Assembly (NCBI GenBank): GCA_050952465.1
Contig: JBMNKZ010000003.1
Coordinates: 42,829 to 106,828, forward strand
Reading direction: 5' to 3'
Length of the DNA: 64,000 nt
Source: DUPU01 sp050952465
GTDB taxonomy: Bacteria > Bacillota > Dehalobacteriia > Dehalobacteriales > Dehalobacteriaceae
The position numbers were made by a program, and so were the translations under genes. The notes below the pieces were generated by a model. That model saw only the letters and a program-made list of their open reading frames with translations, had not been told where the DNA came from and did not search any database. Below, in pieces: positions 39,238 to 47,644 of the stretch; the first letter of the stretch is position 1; every line of letters begins with the position of its first letter.

Positions 39238-39714
39238 TTATTTCCTGATACTTAATACCTTAAATTTAATAGTACCCACGGGAACATTTATTTCCACCAC
39301 ATCATCTATAATATGACCTAATAAAGCTTTTCCTACGGGAGATTCATTAGAAATTTTGTTTTTCGCCGGATCCGCCTCAACTGAACCAACAATAGTATAT
39401 TCTAACTCCTCTCCAGAACTCATGTCCTTAATTCTTACGGTAGACCCTACAGAAACAGTTGCCACATCAACGTCATTGGCATCAATTACCCGAGCATTGC
39501 GTAACTTTTTTTCAAGAGCCATAATAGTACCTTCAATGAAGGCCTGCTCATTTTTGGCATCTTCATATTCGGAATTTTCGCTGATATCACCAAATTCAAT
39601 AGCCTGCTTAATGCGGGCTGCAACTTCTCTACGGCGAACGCTTTTTAACTGTTCCAGTTCTTCTTCTAATTTTTTTAAGCCCTCAACCGTTAAAATAACT
39701 TCTTTATCTGACAT
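39238..39714 (-). CDS. greA: Transcription elongation factor GreA
   Basis: Rescues backtracked RNA polymerase. N-terminal coiled coil (LTVEGLKKLEEELEQLKSVRRREVAARIKQAIEFGDISENSEYEDAK, shortened: EFGDISENSEYEDAK holds the tip acids) and C-terminal FKBP-like domain (SPVGKALLGHIIDDVVEINVP). 158 residues. Co-transcribed with lysS. Confidence 0.96.
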   Translation of the reverse strand: MSDKEVILTVEGLKKLEEELEQLKSVRRREVAARIKQAIEFGDISENSEYEDAKNEQAFIEGTIMALEKKLRNARVIDANDVDVATVSVGSTVRIKDMSSGEELEYTIVGSVEADPAKNKISNESPVGKALLGHIIDDVVEINVPVGTIKFKVLSIRK

Positions 39715-39807
39715 GATTTCGCTCCCTTTAATGTTAAGCTATATTTTGTTTTATTATCATTATGACGTCATGCATATATTTATGCGCGATTTAAAACAAT
39801 GTCTATA

Positions 39808-39857
39808 ACTACCACAACAAGCACTACCAAATTATAGAAGTCTGGCAGTGCTTGCAT
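39808..39857 (-). terminator. Hairpin after the 39948 operon, possible terminator
   Basis: AAGCACTACCA and TGGCAGTGCTT close a ~13-base loop with one mismatch. The T-tract on the minus strand is weak (TTGTTGTGG), so terminator function is uncertain. Confidence 0.4.
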
Positions 39858-39947
39858 GCAAATAATCATAGGTCTTTATCTTACAGGCTATTATATGCTC
39901 GGTGCTAAAAAATGTCAAGGGATAATTAGTTAGATATAATTTGGTGA

Positions 39948-41048
39948 TTAACTTGACTGCTTGAGATTTTGTATCCTCAATGAGCGGATACGAAGAATTT
40001 TAGCTTCGTCTACCGGTCGTTCAAAACAACGAAAGCCGGCTAATTTAAATCCATGCTTTTCGGCAATTCTTCCAATTTTTTTTACTTGATCGATGGTTAA
40101 ATCCCGCCCCAAAGTGTAAGACTCCCAAAGGTTTTCCAAAGCCAATAAAATCGTCTCCGCCATACAAGCAAGAGCCAGTTTAGGAGGATAACCAAAGTTA
40201 AAGTTAAAATTAACATCCCCGGGCAGTTCAATTAATCCTCCCTCAATTACTAAAATGTCATCCCTTTCTTTGGCAACTGCTTGTGACACACTCCTAGGCC
40301 GAGCCACATCGCATACCACAGCACCCGGTTTTAGTTTTCTCGGGTCAATAATCTCAGTAACGGCACTGGAGACAGCCAAAACAATATCAGCTTGCCCGAT
40401 AATATTTTCAATTTTTGTAGTCGTCCTAACTGCCAGGCCGTCTTCATAAAGGATTTTTCCTGCTAGTTTTTCTAATTTTATTTCATCCCGGGCAACAAGT
40501 GTTAAATAACGACATTCTTTGGAAAGTATGCGTGAACAGATACTACCAATGGATCCGGTAGCTCCAATAATAGCGATCTCAGCCCTCTGCCAATCTATGC
40601 CCACCGTTTCAGCAGCCTTTTTCATTCCCTCTAAAGCCGTATAAACAGTATAACTATTACCGGTTGTAACCGGGATACTAAGGTTCCTCGCCACAGTAAT
40701 CCCGGCATCCCCCACAACAGATGTCATGGCACCCAATCCTAAAACCTTTACGCCCAGTTTTTCCGCATATCTACCTGTTTGAATAATTTTATTTAAAACA
40801 TATTTTTCAGGTAATTCCATCATCTGTCGGGAAGTCAAAGGGCAAGCCACAAAATATCCTTGTGTTTCTTTATATTTTGATGCCACCCCGGTAATATGGG
40901 AAACGTAAAGGGGCGGACAAAAGGACACTGCTTTCTCCAAGAGTCTTCTAGGCATTACTTTGGCATAGGGAAATTTACGATAAATATCAGTAATATCCAA
41001 AGGATGAATCATAAAAGCAAAGTCATTCAAAGGTTTCAACTCCTTCAA
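39948..41048 (-). CDS. Acyl-ACP reductase-like (AAR-family) Rossmann protein
   Basis: 366 residues. The N-terminal third (FAFMIHPLDITDIYRKFPYAK) and the Rossmann motif IIGATGSIGSICSRIL (residues ~158-173) resemble the cyanobacterial long-chain acyl-ACP reductase, which makes fatty aldehydes. A Cys at residue 295 inside ALACMAETILLALE lies where that enzyme's acyl-thioester Cys is found (from memory). Databases often call such proteins shikimate dehydrogenase-like. Third gene of a cassette with 41108 and 42022. Substrate unknown; aldehyde formation is inference. Confidence 0.7.
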   Translation of the reverse strand: MKELKPLNDFAFMIHPLDITDIYRKFPYAKVMPRRLLEKAVSFCPPLYVSHITGVASKYKETQGYFVACPLTSRQMMELPEKYVLNKIIQTGRYAEKLGVKVLGLGAMTSVVGDAGITVARNLSIPVTTGNSYTVYTALEGMKKAAETVGIDWQRAEIAIIGATGSIGSICSRILSKECRYLTLVARDEIKLEKLAGKILYEDGLAVRTTTKIENIIGQADIVLAVSSAVTEIIDPRKLKPGAVVCDVARPRSVSQAVAKERDDILVIEGGLIELPGDVNFNFNFGYPPKLALACMAETILLALENLWESYTLGRDLTIDQVKKIGRIAEKHGFKLAGFRCFERPVDEAKILRIRSLRIQNLKQSS

Positions 41049-41107
41049 CCAAAACTAATTCCAAACAAACGGGCAGTCACTTAAGGCCTGCCCCTGAATA
41101 TGGTAAA

Positions 41108-42025
41108 TTATGCCTCTTTTAGCTTCTGGAGAAATTCTATCCGGGGTTTAAAGTCAATCCGATCTAATAATTCTTCAAAATCAGCTCTTTTAAGCTCTTC
41201 AGGGCTTTTTTCCGCCAGAGTCACTAAAACACCTTCCATCACATTAGTTCCAAAGGAACGACCTTCCAGCTCAGGAGTGGTAGTAATTAAAAGATTAACT
41301 TTCCTTTGGCATAGTTCTTTCACATCTCCTGGGGTCACAGTATTTGTAATAATTGTTTTACCCTCCAGGCTTTTGGGCATATATTTTTTAATAAAATGAT
41401 AGTCACCGGCAATAATTTCCGCATCTTGATAAAAATTCTCAAACTTTGGCGATGAACTTTCTTGCTTAGCACCGGTAGGATAGACAAATTTAATGGGTAA
41501 ATTCACAATAATAGGTGCAACTATTCGCGCTACCCGGCTTAAGGCATTTAAGGAATGCAGAGGTATAGGTATGCCCAAGCCAAAAATTAAATCGCCAAAA
41601 ACCAAGTCCGCACCTGCTTCACCTAATGCCTCTGCCATACCAAAACGATCCACAGCTGAAACCATTAAAACTTTTTTTCCTTTAAAGGAAAAATTCATTT
41701 TCGTCGAGAGATATTCAATTACCCGTCTTTCCAGCGTATTTTTTAAGCTGCTTCCATCAACTACCGGTGTATGGGAAGCACAGTTTTTCAATTTAAGAGA
41801 TTCCCGAAAGGTATATCTTCTGCCCCCCGCATAAATATAAAGATCCGTACCCCCTAATCCGATAGCATTTACCTTGCCATCCAGGGAGGCAATAATCTCC
41901 ATAGCTTTTTTTACATCACCATTAGTGCCAATTCGTTCAATAGAAAAATCTTCGCCTAAAATTTTCACCTTTACACTATGATTTCTTTTTGACGAACCTA
42001 ATGATACACTGACAACCCGTTTCAT
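41108..42025 (-). CDS. Quinate/shikimate 5-dehydrogenase-like protein
   Basis: 305 residues, likely Rossmann-type: VLMVSAVDRFGMAEALGEAGADLVFGDL resembles a nucleotide-binding fold without a perfect GxGxxG. Orthologues in Peptococcaceae carry the name quinate 5-dehydrogenase, but I see no quinate-binding signature, so the name is weak. It overlaps the upstream HTH gene by 4 bases and precedes the acyl-ACP-reductase-like gene by ~60 bp. Confidence 0.6.
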   Translation of the reverse strand: MKRVVSVSLGSSKRNHSVKVKILGEDFSIERIGTNGDVKKAMEIIASLDGKVNAIGLGGTDLYIYAGGRRYTFRESLKLKNCASHTPVVDGSSLKNTLERRVIEYLSTKMNFSFKGKKVLMVSAVDRFGMAEALGEAGADLVFGDLIFGLGIPIPLHSLNALSRVARIVAPIIVNLPIKFVYPTGAKQESSSPKFENFYQDAEIIAGDYHFIKKYMPKSLEGKTIITNTVTPGDVKELCQRKVNLLITTTPELEGRSFGTNVMEGVLVTLAEKSPEELKRADFEELLDRIDFKPRIEFLQKLKEA

Positions 42026-42570
42026 AAACTTACCTCCTGAAATCCAGTCCCCTTCAATGTTTTAATTAGCTTTTGCACCTCTACCACATCTACAATTTTA
42101 TCTTCTTCAATAGGTGATTGGCCGATTTCCAGACCTACAACCTCATTATTAAAAATTCCCTGAAATAATTTTATTCTTTTATTAGAACCCAGAACAATTA
42201 AGCAATCAAAGCTTTTTAACCTTGTTGTTAACTCCATCACCTTATTAAATAAATCCAGACCGCTGTCCTCTTGAACAAATGCCCATCTCTCCGCCTCAGA
42301 CATAATTAGAGAGTACTCCACGCCTTCTTTTTTTAACATCATCCCAAGCTCTTCTTTATTTTTGATGGGAAAACCTATAACGGCAATGCGATGCCCTTTT
42401 CTTACCTCTCCCAATCCCTCCAGTCGAGATATAAAAGTCCTATCCAATGACATACGCCGGGCTGCTTCCTGCTGTGAGAGACCCTTTACCCTTAAGTCCA
42501 AAATTTTTTCAATCTGAGACCATAGTTTTTCTTTACTGATCACCTTGTCTCCAATGCGGATAAAATCCAT
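42022..42570 (-). CDS. Helix-turn-helix regulator-like protein
   Basis: 182 residues. Residues ~15-55 (LWSQIEKILDLRVKGLSQQEAARRMSLDRTFISRLEGLG) form a Cro/C1-like HTH, followed by a Rossmann-like sensor part (HRIAVIGFPIKNKEELGMML and FDCLIVLGSNKRI). It is the first gene of the cassette; its last codons overlap the next gene by 4 bases (ATGA type). Confidence 0.75.
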   Translation of the reverse strand: MDFIRIGDKVISKEKLWSQIEKILDLRVKGLSQQEAARRMSLDRTFISRLEGLGEVRKGHRIAVIGFPIKNKEELGMMLKKEGVEYSLIMSEAERWAFVQEDSGLDLFNKVMELTTRLKSFDCLIVLGSNKRIKLFQGIFNNEVVGLEIGQSPIEEDKIVDVVEVQKLIKTLKGTGFQEVSL

Positions 42571-42668
42571 TGAGTCTCACCCCATCTGAATCAAATAATA
42601 AAAAGGAAAAAAACTGTGCACAAAGGTGTGCACATATTAATATTACCAATCATTTCTTTTTTATGCAA

Positions 42669-42696
42669 GAAAAAACCCTGTCTAAAAAACAGGGTA
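42669..42696 (-). terminator. Terminator of the coaX-dusB transcript
   Basis: ACCCTGT pairs with ACAGGGT around a ~7-base loop; six T follow on the minus strand, just after dusB. Confidence 0.85.
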
Positions 42697-42718
42697 TTAG
42701 TTAGGTCAATAAAAAATA

Positions 42719-43681
42719 TTAATTTTGATCCAGTAGGGAAACTAGCAATCGGTCAATATCTTCCTCACAAGTCAATTTATTAATCTCTGTCCTTACTCGG
42801 GCAGCATCTCTAATTCCCCTGATATACCAAGCGAGATGTTTCCTCATTTGTCTCACACCCTTAACCTCACCCTTCAACTCTATCACACGATGCAGATGTT
42901 TCCTGGCAATGGTTATTTTATCTCTCAAACCGGGAGATGAAAACTCTTCTTTTCCTTGAAACATTTCGACAGTGTTTCGGATTAGCCAAGGATTTCCCAA
43001 CATCCCCCGGGCAATCATTACCCCGTCACAACCCGTGAACTTCATCATCTCCTCAGCATCCCTCTCCGTCCAGATGTCACCGTTACCAATCACGGGTATT
43101 TGGACAGACTTTTTTACCTCACGAATAATACTCCAATCAGCTTTCCCGGTATAAAACTGTTCTCGGGTACGTCCATGAACAGTTATAGCTGATGCACCCA
43201 TACTTTCTGCAATCTTTGCCAATTCCACAGCGTTAACGGAGTTTTCATCCCATCCTTTGCGCATTTTAACGGTAACAGGTACCTTTACCGCTCGCACAAC
43301 TTTGTCAATAATTTTTCCTGCCAAAGGAAGATCTCTCATCAGGGCAGAGCCCTCACCATTACGTACAATTTTAGGTGTGGGACAACCCATATTAATATCA
43401 ATAACATGAGCACCCCGATTTTCCACAATCTTTGCTGCCTCCTCCATGACATCAGGCTCTGAACCAAATATTTGGACAGATATGGGATACCCTTCCCCTT
43501 CAATATCCAGAAGTTCCAGGGTATTTTTATTGGCATAAGTAAGAGCCTTATCGCTGACCATTTCCGTACAAACCAGGCCTGCTCCCATAGACTTCAAAAT
43601 CTCACGGAATGCCTTATCAGTAATCCCGGCCATCGGTGCTGTTATGACAGGATTAGCCAACATTACGACGCCAATATTCAC
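42719..43681 (-). CDS. dusB: tRNA-dihydrouridine synthase (DusB type)
   Basis: FMN enzyme that reduces uridines in the tRNA D-loop. TIM barrel with the N-terminal APMAGITDKAFRE, DINMGCPTPKIVRNGEGSALM (catalytic Cys ~99 in GCPTPK), KMRKGWDE, TVHGRTREQFYTGKADW and PVIGNGDIW for FMN phosphate. 320 residues. The likely start is GTG at 43681 (NIGVVMLANPV aligns with homologues). It follows coaX by 20 bp. Confidence 0.95.
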   Translation of the reverse strand: MNIGVVMLANPVITAPMAGITDKAFREILKSMGAGLVCTEMVSDKALTYANKNTLELLDIEGEGYPISVQIFGSEPDVMEEAAKIVENRGAHVIDINMGCPTPKIVRNGEGSALMRDLPLAGKIIDKVVRAVKVPVTVKMRKGWDENSVNAVELAKIAESMGASAITVHGRTREQFYTGKADWSIIREVKKSVQIPVIGNGDIWTERDAEEMMKFTGCDGVMIARGMLGNPWLIRNTVEMFQGKEEFSSPGLRDKITIARKHLHRVIELKGEVKGVRQMRKHLAWYIRGIRDAARVRTEINKLTCEEDIDRLLVSLLDQN

Positions 43682-43700
43682 TTACATCATCACCACACAG

Positions 43701-44465
43701 TTACTTGTTTCTTTGATAAATAATTCTTAGCCCTTCCAATGTAAGCCAAGGATCCACCTTTTGAATCGTTTCCGACTCTTGAGAAATTAGTTCAGCCAGA
43801 CCCCCTGTAGCTACCACATAGAGATCTTCCCCTAATTCCTTTTTCATCCTTTTGACAATCCCGTCTACCTGTCCGGCAAACCCGAAAATAATTCCTGCTT
43901 GCATCCCATTAACGGTATTCTTGGTAATGACATTTGGGGGTTTTACCAATTCAACCCGGGGCAGTTTAGCCGCCCGGACAAACAATGCTTCCGTTGAAAT
44001 CCCAATTCCGGGAGCAATTGCCCCTCCAATATATTCCCCCTGGGAAGTCACAACATCAAAGGTTGTGGCGGTTCCAAAATCAACAATAATTAACGGACCG
44101 CCATAAGTTTCATAAGCACCAACTGCATTAACAATTCTATCTGCCCCAATTTCTTTAGGATTATCAAACTTTATCGGCATACCGCTCTTGATCCCGGGGC
44201 CCACAATTAAAGGGGTTATCCCAAAATAACTTGAAGACATTTCTTCCAAGGATGTCATCAGCGGAGGAACAACAGAAGCAATCGCAATCGCGGTAATATC
44301 ACTAAACTTATGTCCACGAAAGTCAAAAAGATTCTTTAAAAGAATTCCATATTCATCTGCTGTTTTTTGCCGATCAGTAGAAACACGCCACTGTGAAATC
44401 AAGGACTTATCTCTATAAATACCTAATACAATGTGAGTATTTCCGGCATCAATTGCTAAAAGCAT
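43701..44465 (-). CDS. coaX: Type III pantothenate kinase
   Basis: First step of coenzyme A synthesis. Acetate-kinase-fold signs: N-terminal LAIDAGNTHIVLGIY, the pantothenate loop GADRIVNAVGAYETYGG, and the DFGTATTFDVV phosphate motif. 254 residues, usual for CoaX. It starts a two-gene unit with dusB. Confidence 0.96.
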   Translation of the reverse strand: MLLAIDAGNTHIVLGIYRDKSLISQWRVSTDRQKTADEYGILLKNLFDFRGHKFSDITAIAIASVVPPLMTSLEEMSSSYFGITPLIVGPGIKSGMPIKFDNPKEIGADRIVNAVGAYETYGGPLIIVDFGTATTFDVVTSQGEYIGGAIAPGIGISTEALFVRAAKLPRVELVKPPNVITKNTVNGMQAGIIFGFAGQVDGIVKRMKKELGEDLYVVATGGLAELISQESETIQKVDPWLTLEGLRIIYQRNK

Positions 44466-44546
44466 TATAAATCACCAACTCTCTCATTCAAAAATAACTC
44501 CGTTATCAGCATTCCCGATTGATTTAAAGGATAAACAGAGTTCTTA

Positions 44547-44650
44547 GCGTCAGATGGAGTTTTTACTCCACCTGACGGTTAGAAATCGTTATCCAGGAGC
44601 TGTACAGTTCTTATCTACCTCTTAAAAAAAGAGGGAGTTTTAGAACTGTT
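44547..44650 (-). other. Paired hairpins upstream of coaX
   Basis: Hairpin 1: CGTCAGATGGAGT/ACTCCACCTGACG (44548-44577), with 12 of 13 positions paired. Hairpin 2: ACAGTTCT/AGAACTGT (44604-44649) enclosing CCTCTT/AGAGGG. They may be the azlD terminator or a leader of coaX. No riboswitch class recognised. Confidence 0.45.
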
Positions 44651-44669
44651 AGATATCGGGATAAACAAA

Positions 44670-44993
44670 TCAGACAAACATTCTCAGCAGTGCCATAGTG
44701 CCCATTCCGGCAGCTAAGGAGTACACTAAGCTTTTGGTTTTAGCTGCCACTATTATGGTTGGTATTGCACTAAGCAAATTTAAATTTGATATAGAAAAAT
44801 ATATAGTTTGACCCCCTCCTTTTAACAGTTCCGGCAAGACAATAGCTGCCATAGTTGCCACCGGAACAAAGGAAAGCCAGTCCTCTATCACTTTAGGCAG
44901 AGCAAGCTTATTTAAAAATAACGCAGGTAAAAAACGGATGAGAAAATTGGTTCCCCCTAATACCATAATTAAGAAAATTATCCGAGTATCCAT
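44670..44993 (-). CDS. azlD: AzlD-family branched-chain amino acid export subunit
   Basis: 107-residue membrane protein with four hydrophobic segments and the family start GGTNFLIRFLPALFLNK. AzlC and AzlD together export branched-chain amino acids in Bacillus. It begins where azlC stops, which suggests tight coupling. Confidence 0.9.
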   Translation of the reverse strand: MDTRIIFLIMVLGGTNFLIRFLPALFLNKLALPKVIEDWLSFVPVATMAAIVLPELLKGGGQTIYFSISNLNLLSAIPTIIVAAKTKSLVYSLAAGMGTMALLRMFV

Positions 44994-45668
44994 TTATTTT
45001 AACACCACCCCTACCGTTGCCGCGAAAATTGTTGCTAAAAAGATATTGGCATTAGAAAAACCAAAATGGATTAAAACTAAAGAAACTATGCCGGCAATAA
45101 TTCCGCAATATACCGCTCTAATATTAGCTGCCGTCATAAAAAATAGTGCAATAAACATAGCCGGCAAGGCAAAATCAAGACCCAGGCTATCCAAATTAGG
45201 AATAAAATTACCTGCCACAGCACCTAAAACAGTGCTGGTAATCCATACAAGATGAGAAGTAATATTAAGAGATAACCAAAACCTTGCACTAACAATATTT
45301 TCTCGAAAGTGGGCTGTGGCAACAACAAAGGTTTCATCAACAAGTCCCTGGCAGATTATGGCCGTAAGCCAGGGGGGCATTTTTTTTACATATTGGGATA
45401 GGGTAGCACTGAATAATAAATACCTGGAATTTACCAAAAGTATCGTAGAAATAATTGCCCAAAAACTTGCCCCGGCACTAATTAAAGCTACGGCAACAAA
45501 TTGACCGGAACCCGAAAAAATAAATAAAGACATTAGCCCAACTTGAGCGGCGGTTAGACCGGCATTTTCTGCAATGACTCCGAAGGCCAGTCCCAAAGGA
45601 AAATAACCCATGCCAATGGGTAGTGCTTTTTTTATCCCTAACTTAACCTGGTTGACTAGCAAGAACAT
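44994..45668 (-). CDS. azlC: AzlC-family branched-chain amino acid transporter
   Basis: 224-residue membrane protein with about eight hydrophobic segments. The family motifs are GLAFGVIAENAGLTAAQVG, IFSGSGQFVAV and LLVNSRYLLFSATLSQY. GGAGGAA lies very close to the ATG at 45668; a TTG at 45662 has better spacing. Paired with azlD. Confidence 0.9.
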   Translation of the reverse strand: MFLLVNQVKLGIKKALPIGMGYFPLGLAFGVIAENAGLTAAQVGLMSLFIFSGSGQFVAVALISAGASFWAIISTILLVNSRYLLFSATLSQYVKKMPPWLTAIICQGLVDETFVVATAHFRENIVSARFWLSLNITSHLVWITSTVLGAVAGNFIPNLDSLGLDFALPAMFIALFFMTAANIRAVYCGIIAGIVSLVLIHFGFSNANIFLATIFAATVGVVLK

Positions 45669-45818
45669 TTCCTCCAAACATATTTTTTGTTCGTTGTCAA
45701 TTATAGCATAAAACTACCGGCTAGGAATCCCTTTTCCTAAACTATTCCTAGAGTTAAACAATAATGGTCATGAACATCAGCATCAGTCTCGTCTGAGCAT
45801 TGGAAACAACCGGAATAA

Positions 45819-46367
45819 TCATGAATCTCTTTCAGGAAATACAAAAAGAATGGCTTTTCTTATTCTGCTCCCCAGATAGGCCCCCATTATAACCTTAGCA
45901 AATTCAAAAACTAAGTATGGCAGTACACCCATGGTAACTGCCTCTGTTAAACTTAGGTCCAAAACAAACTTTAATTGGATTACCCCCAGGGTATAAACCA
46001 CGACCAAACCTAAAGTTATTGCTCCAAAGCTTCTGAGGAAAGTAATATGCTCAGATTCTTCTAAGACTTTACCAATGATATAGACAGCCGGAATAAAACC
46101 AATGATGTATCCCCCGGTAGGCCCAACTAAAGCAGGCAGACCGGATTTTCCCTGGGAAAAAACAGGCAAACCAAACAACCCAATTAAAACATAGATAGCA
46201 AGAGCCAGGGTACCCTTACGGCTACCCAAAACAGCCCCGGTAAGAAAAACTGCAAAGGTTTGTAATGTGATGGGCACTGGAGAAAAAGGGAGAGGAATGG
46301 AAACCTGGGATAGAACGGCTGTTAAGGCAGAAAACATAGCCACAATTGTCATATCTTTAATTTTCAT
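45819..46367 (-). CDS. bioY: Biotin transporter BioY
   Basis: S-component of an ECF biotin importer. 182 residues with six membrane helices; signatures are the N-terminal AALTAVLSQVSIPLPFSPVPITLQTFAVFLTG (shortened) and GLPVFSQGKSGLPALVGPTGGY, the biotin loop. It overlaps birA by 11 bases and is controlled with it. Confidence 0.95.
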   Translation of the reverse strand: MKIKDMTIVAMFSALTAVLSQVSIPLPFSPVPITLQTFAVFLTGAVLGSRKGTLALAIYVLIGLFGLPVFSQGKSGLPALVGPTGGYIIGFIPAVYIIGKVLEESEHITFLRSFGAITLGLVVVYTLGVIQLKFVLDLSLTEAVTMGVLPYLVFEFAKVIMGAYLGSRIRKAILFVFPERDS

Positions 46368-47340
46368 GTTTTTTCACCTCTCCTCGTAAACTTACATCGC
46401 CGGCTACAATTTTATGAATGATGCCTGCGCGATCTTCCACCAAAAGCAGTCCCTCATCATCAATATCTACCATTCTTCCCTGAATGGTATCCTTCAAAGT
46501 ATGAACAGTAATCTCCTGCCCTAAATTAACAGAGTAATCCTTCCAGTGAGATTTAATCCGGCTAAATCCGTGATGCAAAAATTCCTGATAATTTTCCTCC
46601 CAATTATTTAAAATAGCGGCAGCTATTTTAGCCCGATTCATAGTATTGCCGGTTTCTAATTTCAATGATGTTGCAATATCTCGGATATCGTCAGGGAATT
46701 CACAGTCGTTAACATTAATCCCCAAACCCACAATAATATAATGGATCTGATCCATATCCGCTTTTATTTCCGTTAAGATGCCGCATAGCTTTTTCCCATG
46801 AAGCAGGATATCATTGGGCCACTTAATTCCTGGTTTTAGACCTGTCTCCTGCCATATGGCATGGGCTGCCGATACCGCCGTCAACAAGGTTATTTTAGGA
46901 GCATCCATCGGAGGAATCTCCGGTCTCACAATAAGAGACATCCAAATACCCGTACCATAGGGGGAATGCCACTCCCGGCCTAATCGGCCTTTGCCTTCCG
47001 TCTGCATTTCCCCTACTACCAGGGTTCCTTCTTTAAAACCTTTCTCTGCTATTTCTTTCGCTGATATGTTTGTAGAATTAACGGATTGATAATAAAAGAT
47101 AACTTGCCCGACTTTTATTGTATTAAGGTGTTCTTTGATTTCTTCCGGATAAAGTCGGTCAGGTATTTTAAGCAACCGATATCCAAGCTTGGTTTGAGAT
47201 TCAATGATATATCCATCATTTTTTAAATTACGGATATGTTTCCAAACTGCAGTTCGCGAGACCCCTAAAACGCTGCTAATCTCCTCTCCGGATAAATAGT
47301 CGGTACTATTTTTTAAAAGCTTTAAAATTGCATTTTTCAC
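46357..47340 (-). CDS. birA: Bifunctional biotin ligase and biotin operon repressor
   Basis: Attaches biotin to carboxylases and represses biotin genes. N-terminal winged helix (SGEEISSVLGVSRTAVWKHIRNL, residues ~17-40), central ligase domain with the GEMQTEGKGRLGREWHSP adenylate loop (GRLGR motif) and KWPNDIL, and a C-terminal SH3-like domain. 327 residues. GTG start at 47340 with AGGGGGT upstream; the operator overlaps this ribosome binding site. Confidence 0.95.
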   Translation of the reverse strand: MKNAILKLLKNSTDYLSGEEISSVLGVSRTAVWKHIRNLKNDGYIIESQTKLGYRLLKIPDRLYPEEIKEHLNTIKVGQVIFYYQSVNSTNISAKEIAEKGFKEGTLVVGEMQTEGKGRLGREWHSPYGTGIWMSLIVRPEIPPMDAPKITLLTAVSAAHAIWQETGLKPGIKWPNDILLHGKKLCGILTEIKADMDQIHYIIVGLGINVNDCEFPDDIRDIATSLKLETGNTMNRAKIAAAILNNWEENYQEFLHHGFSRIKSHWKDYSVNLGQEITVHTLKDTIQGRMVDIDDEGLLLVEDRAGIIHKIVAGDVSLRGEVKKHEN

Positions 47341-47341
47341 A

Positions 47342-47373
47342 TTGTTAACCCCCTAATAGCCTATGGTTGACAT
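47342..47373 (-). promoter_or_regulatory. BirA operator ahead of birA-bioY
   Basis: TTGTTAACC (47342-47350), 14 bases, GGTTGACAT (47365-47373): an inverted repeat that fits the BirA consensus of Firmicutes. It covers the birA ribosome binding site, so autoregulation is likely. Confidence 0.75.
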
Positions 47374-47416
47374 TATGACCATAAAAAATTATAAAGTCAA
47401 GATATATGTTCAAAGC

Positions 47417-47599
47417 TTATGGATCCTCATCCCACTTGTTTCCGTCTCCTGCACCGAACTTTAATTTCCATATTTCTCGCGCAATCAAAGCTAAAAAGAG
47501 CAAACTTCCCCAGGCAATAAAGGTTTTAATAATTGAAGCCAATTCCGCATTAACGGACAAAGACAAGAGAAGAAAAATCAGGCAAAAAGCAAAGAGCAT
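47417..47599 (-). CDS. Small two-helix membrane protein, unknown function
   Basis: 60 residues with two hydrophobic segments (MLFAFCLIFLLLSLSV and IAWGSLLFLALIARE) and a charged, Asp-rich tail. The ATG at 47599 has AAGGGA upstream. It lies between the MFS gene and birA and may be in the MFS transcript. No family recognised. Confidence 0.5.
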   Translation of the reverse strand: MLFAFCLIFLLLSLSVNAELASIIKTFIAWGSLLFLALIAREIWKLKFGAGDGNKWDEDP

Positions 47600-47644
47600 T
47601 AATCCCTTCACCTAAAACCGCTCCCAAAAAATCAGTTTCTAGTA

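Noticed and set aside
41108..42025. Naming this gene as a real quinate dehydrogenase
   Set aside because: No convincing quinate or shikimate signature is seen; the name comes from memory of database labels.
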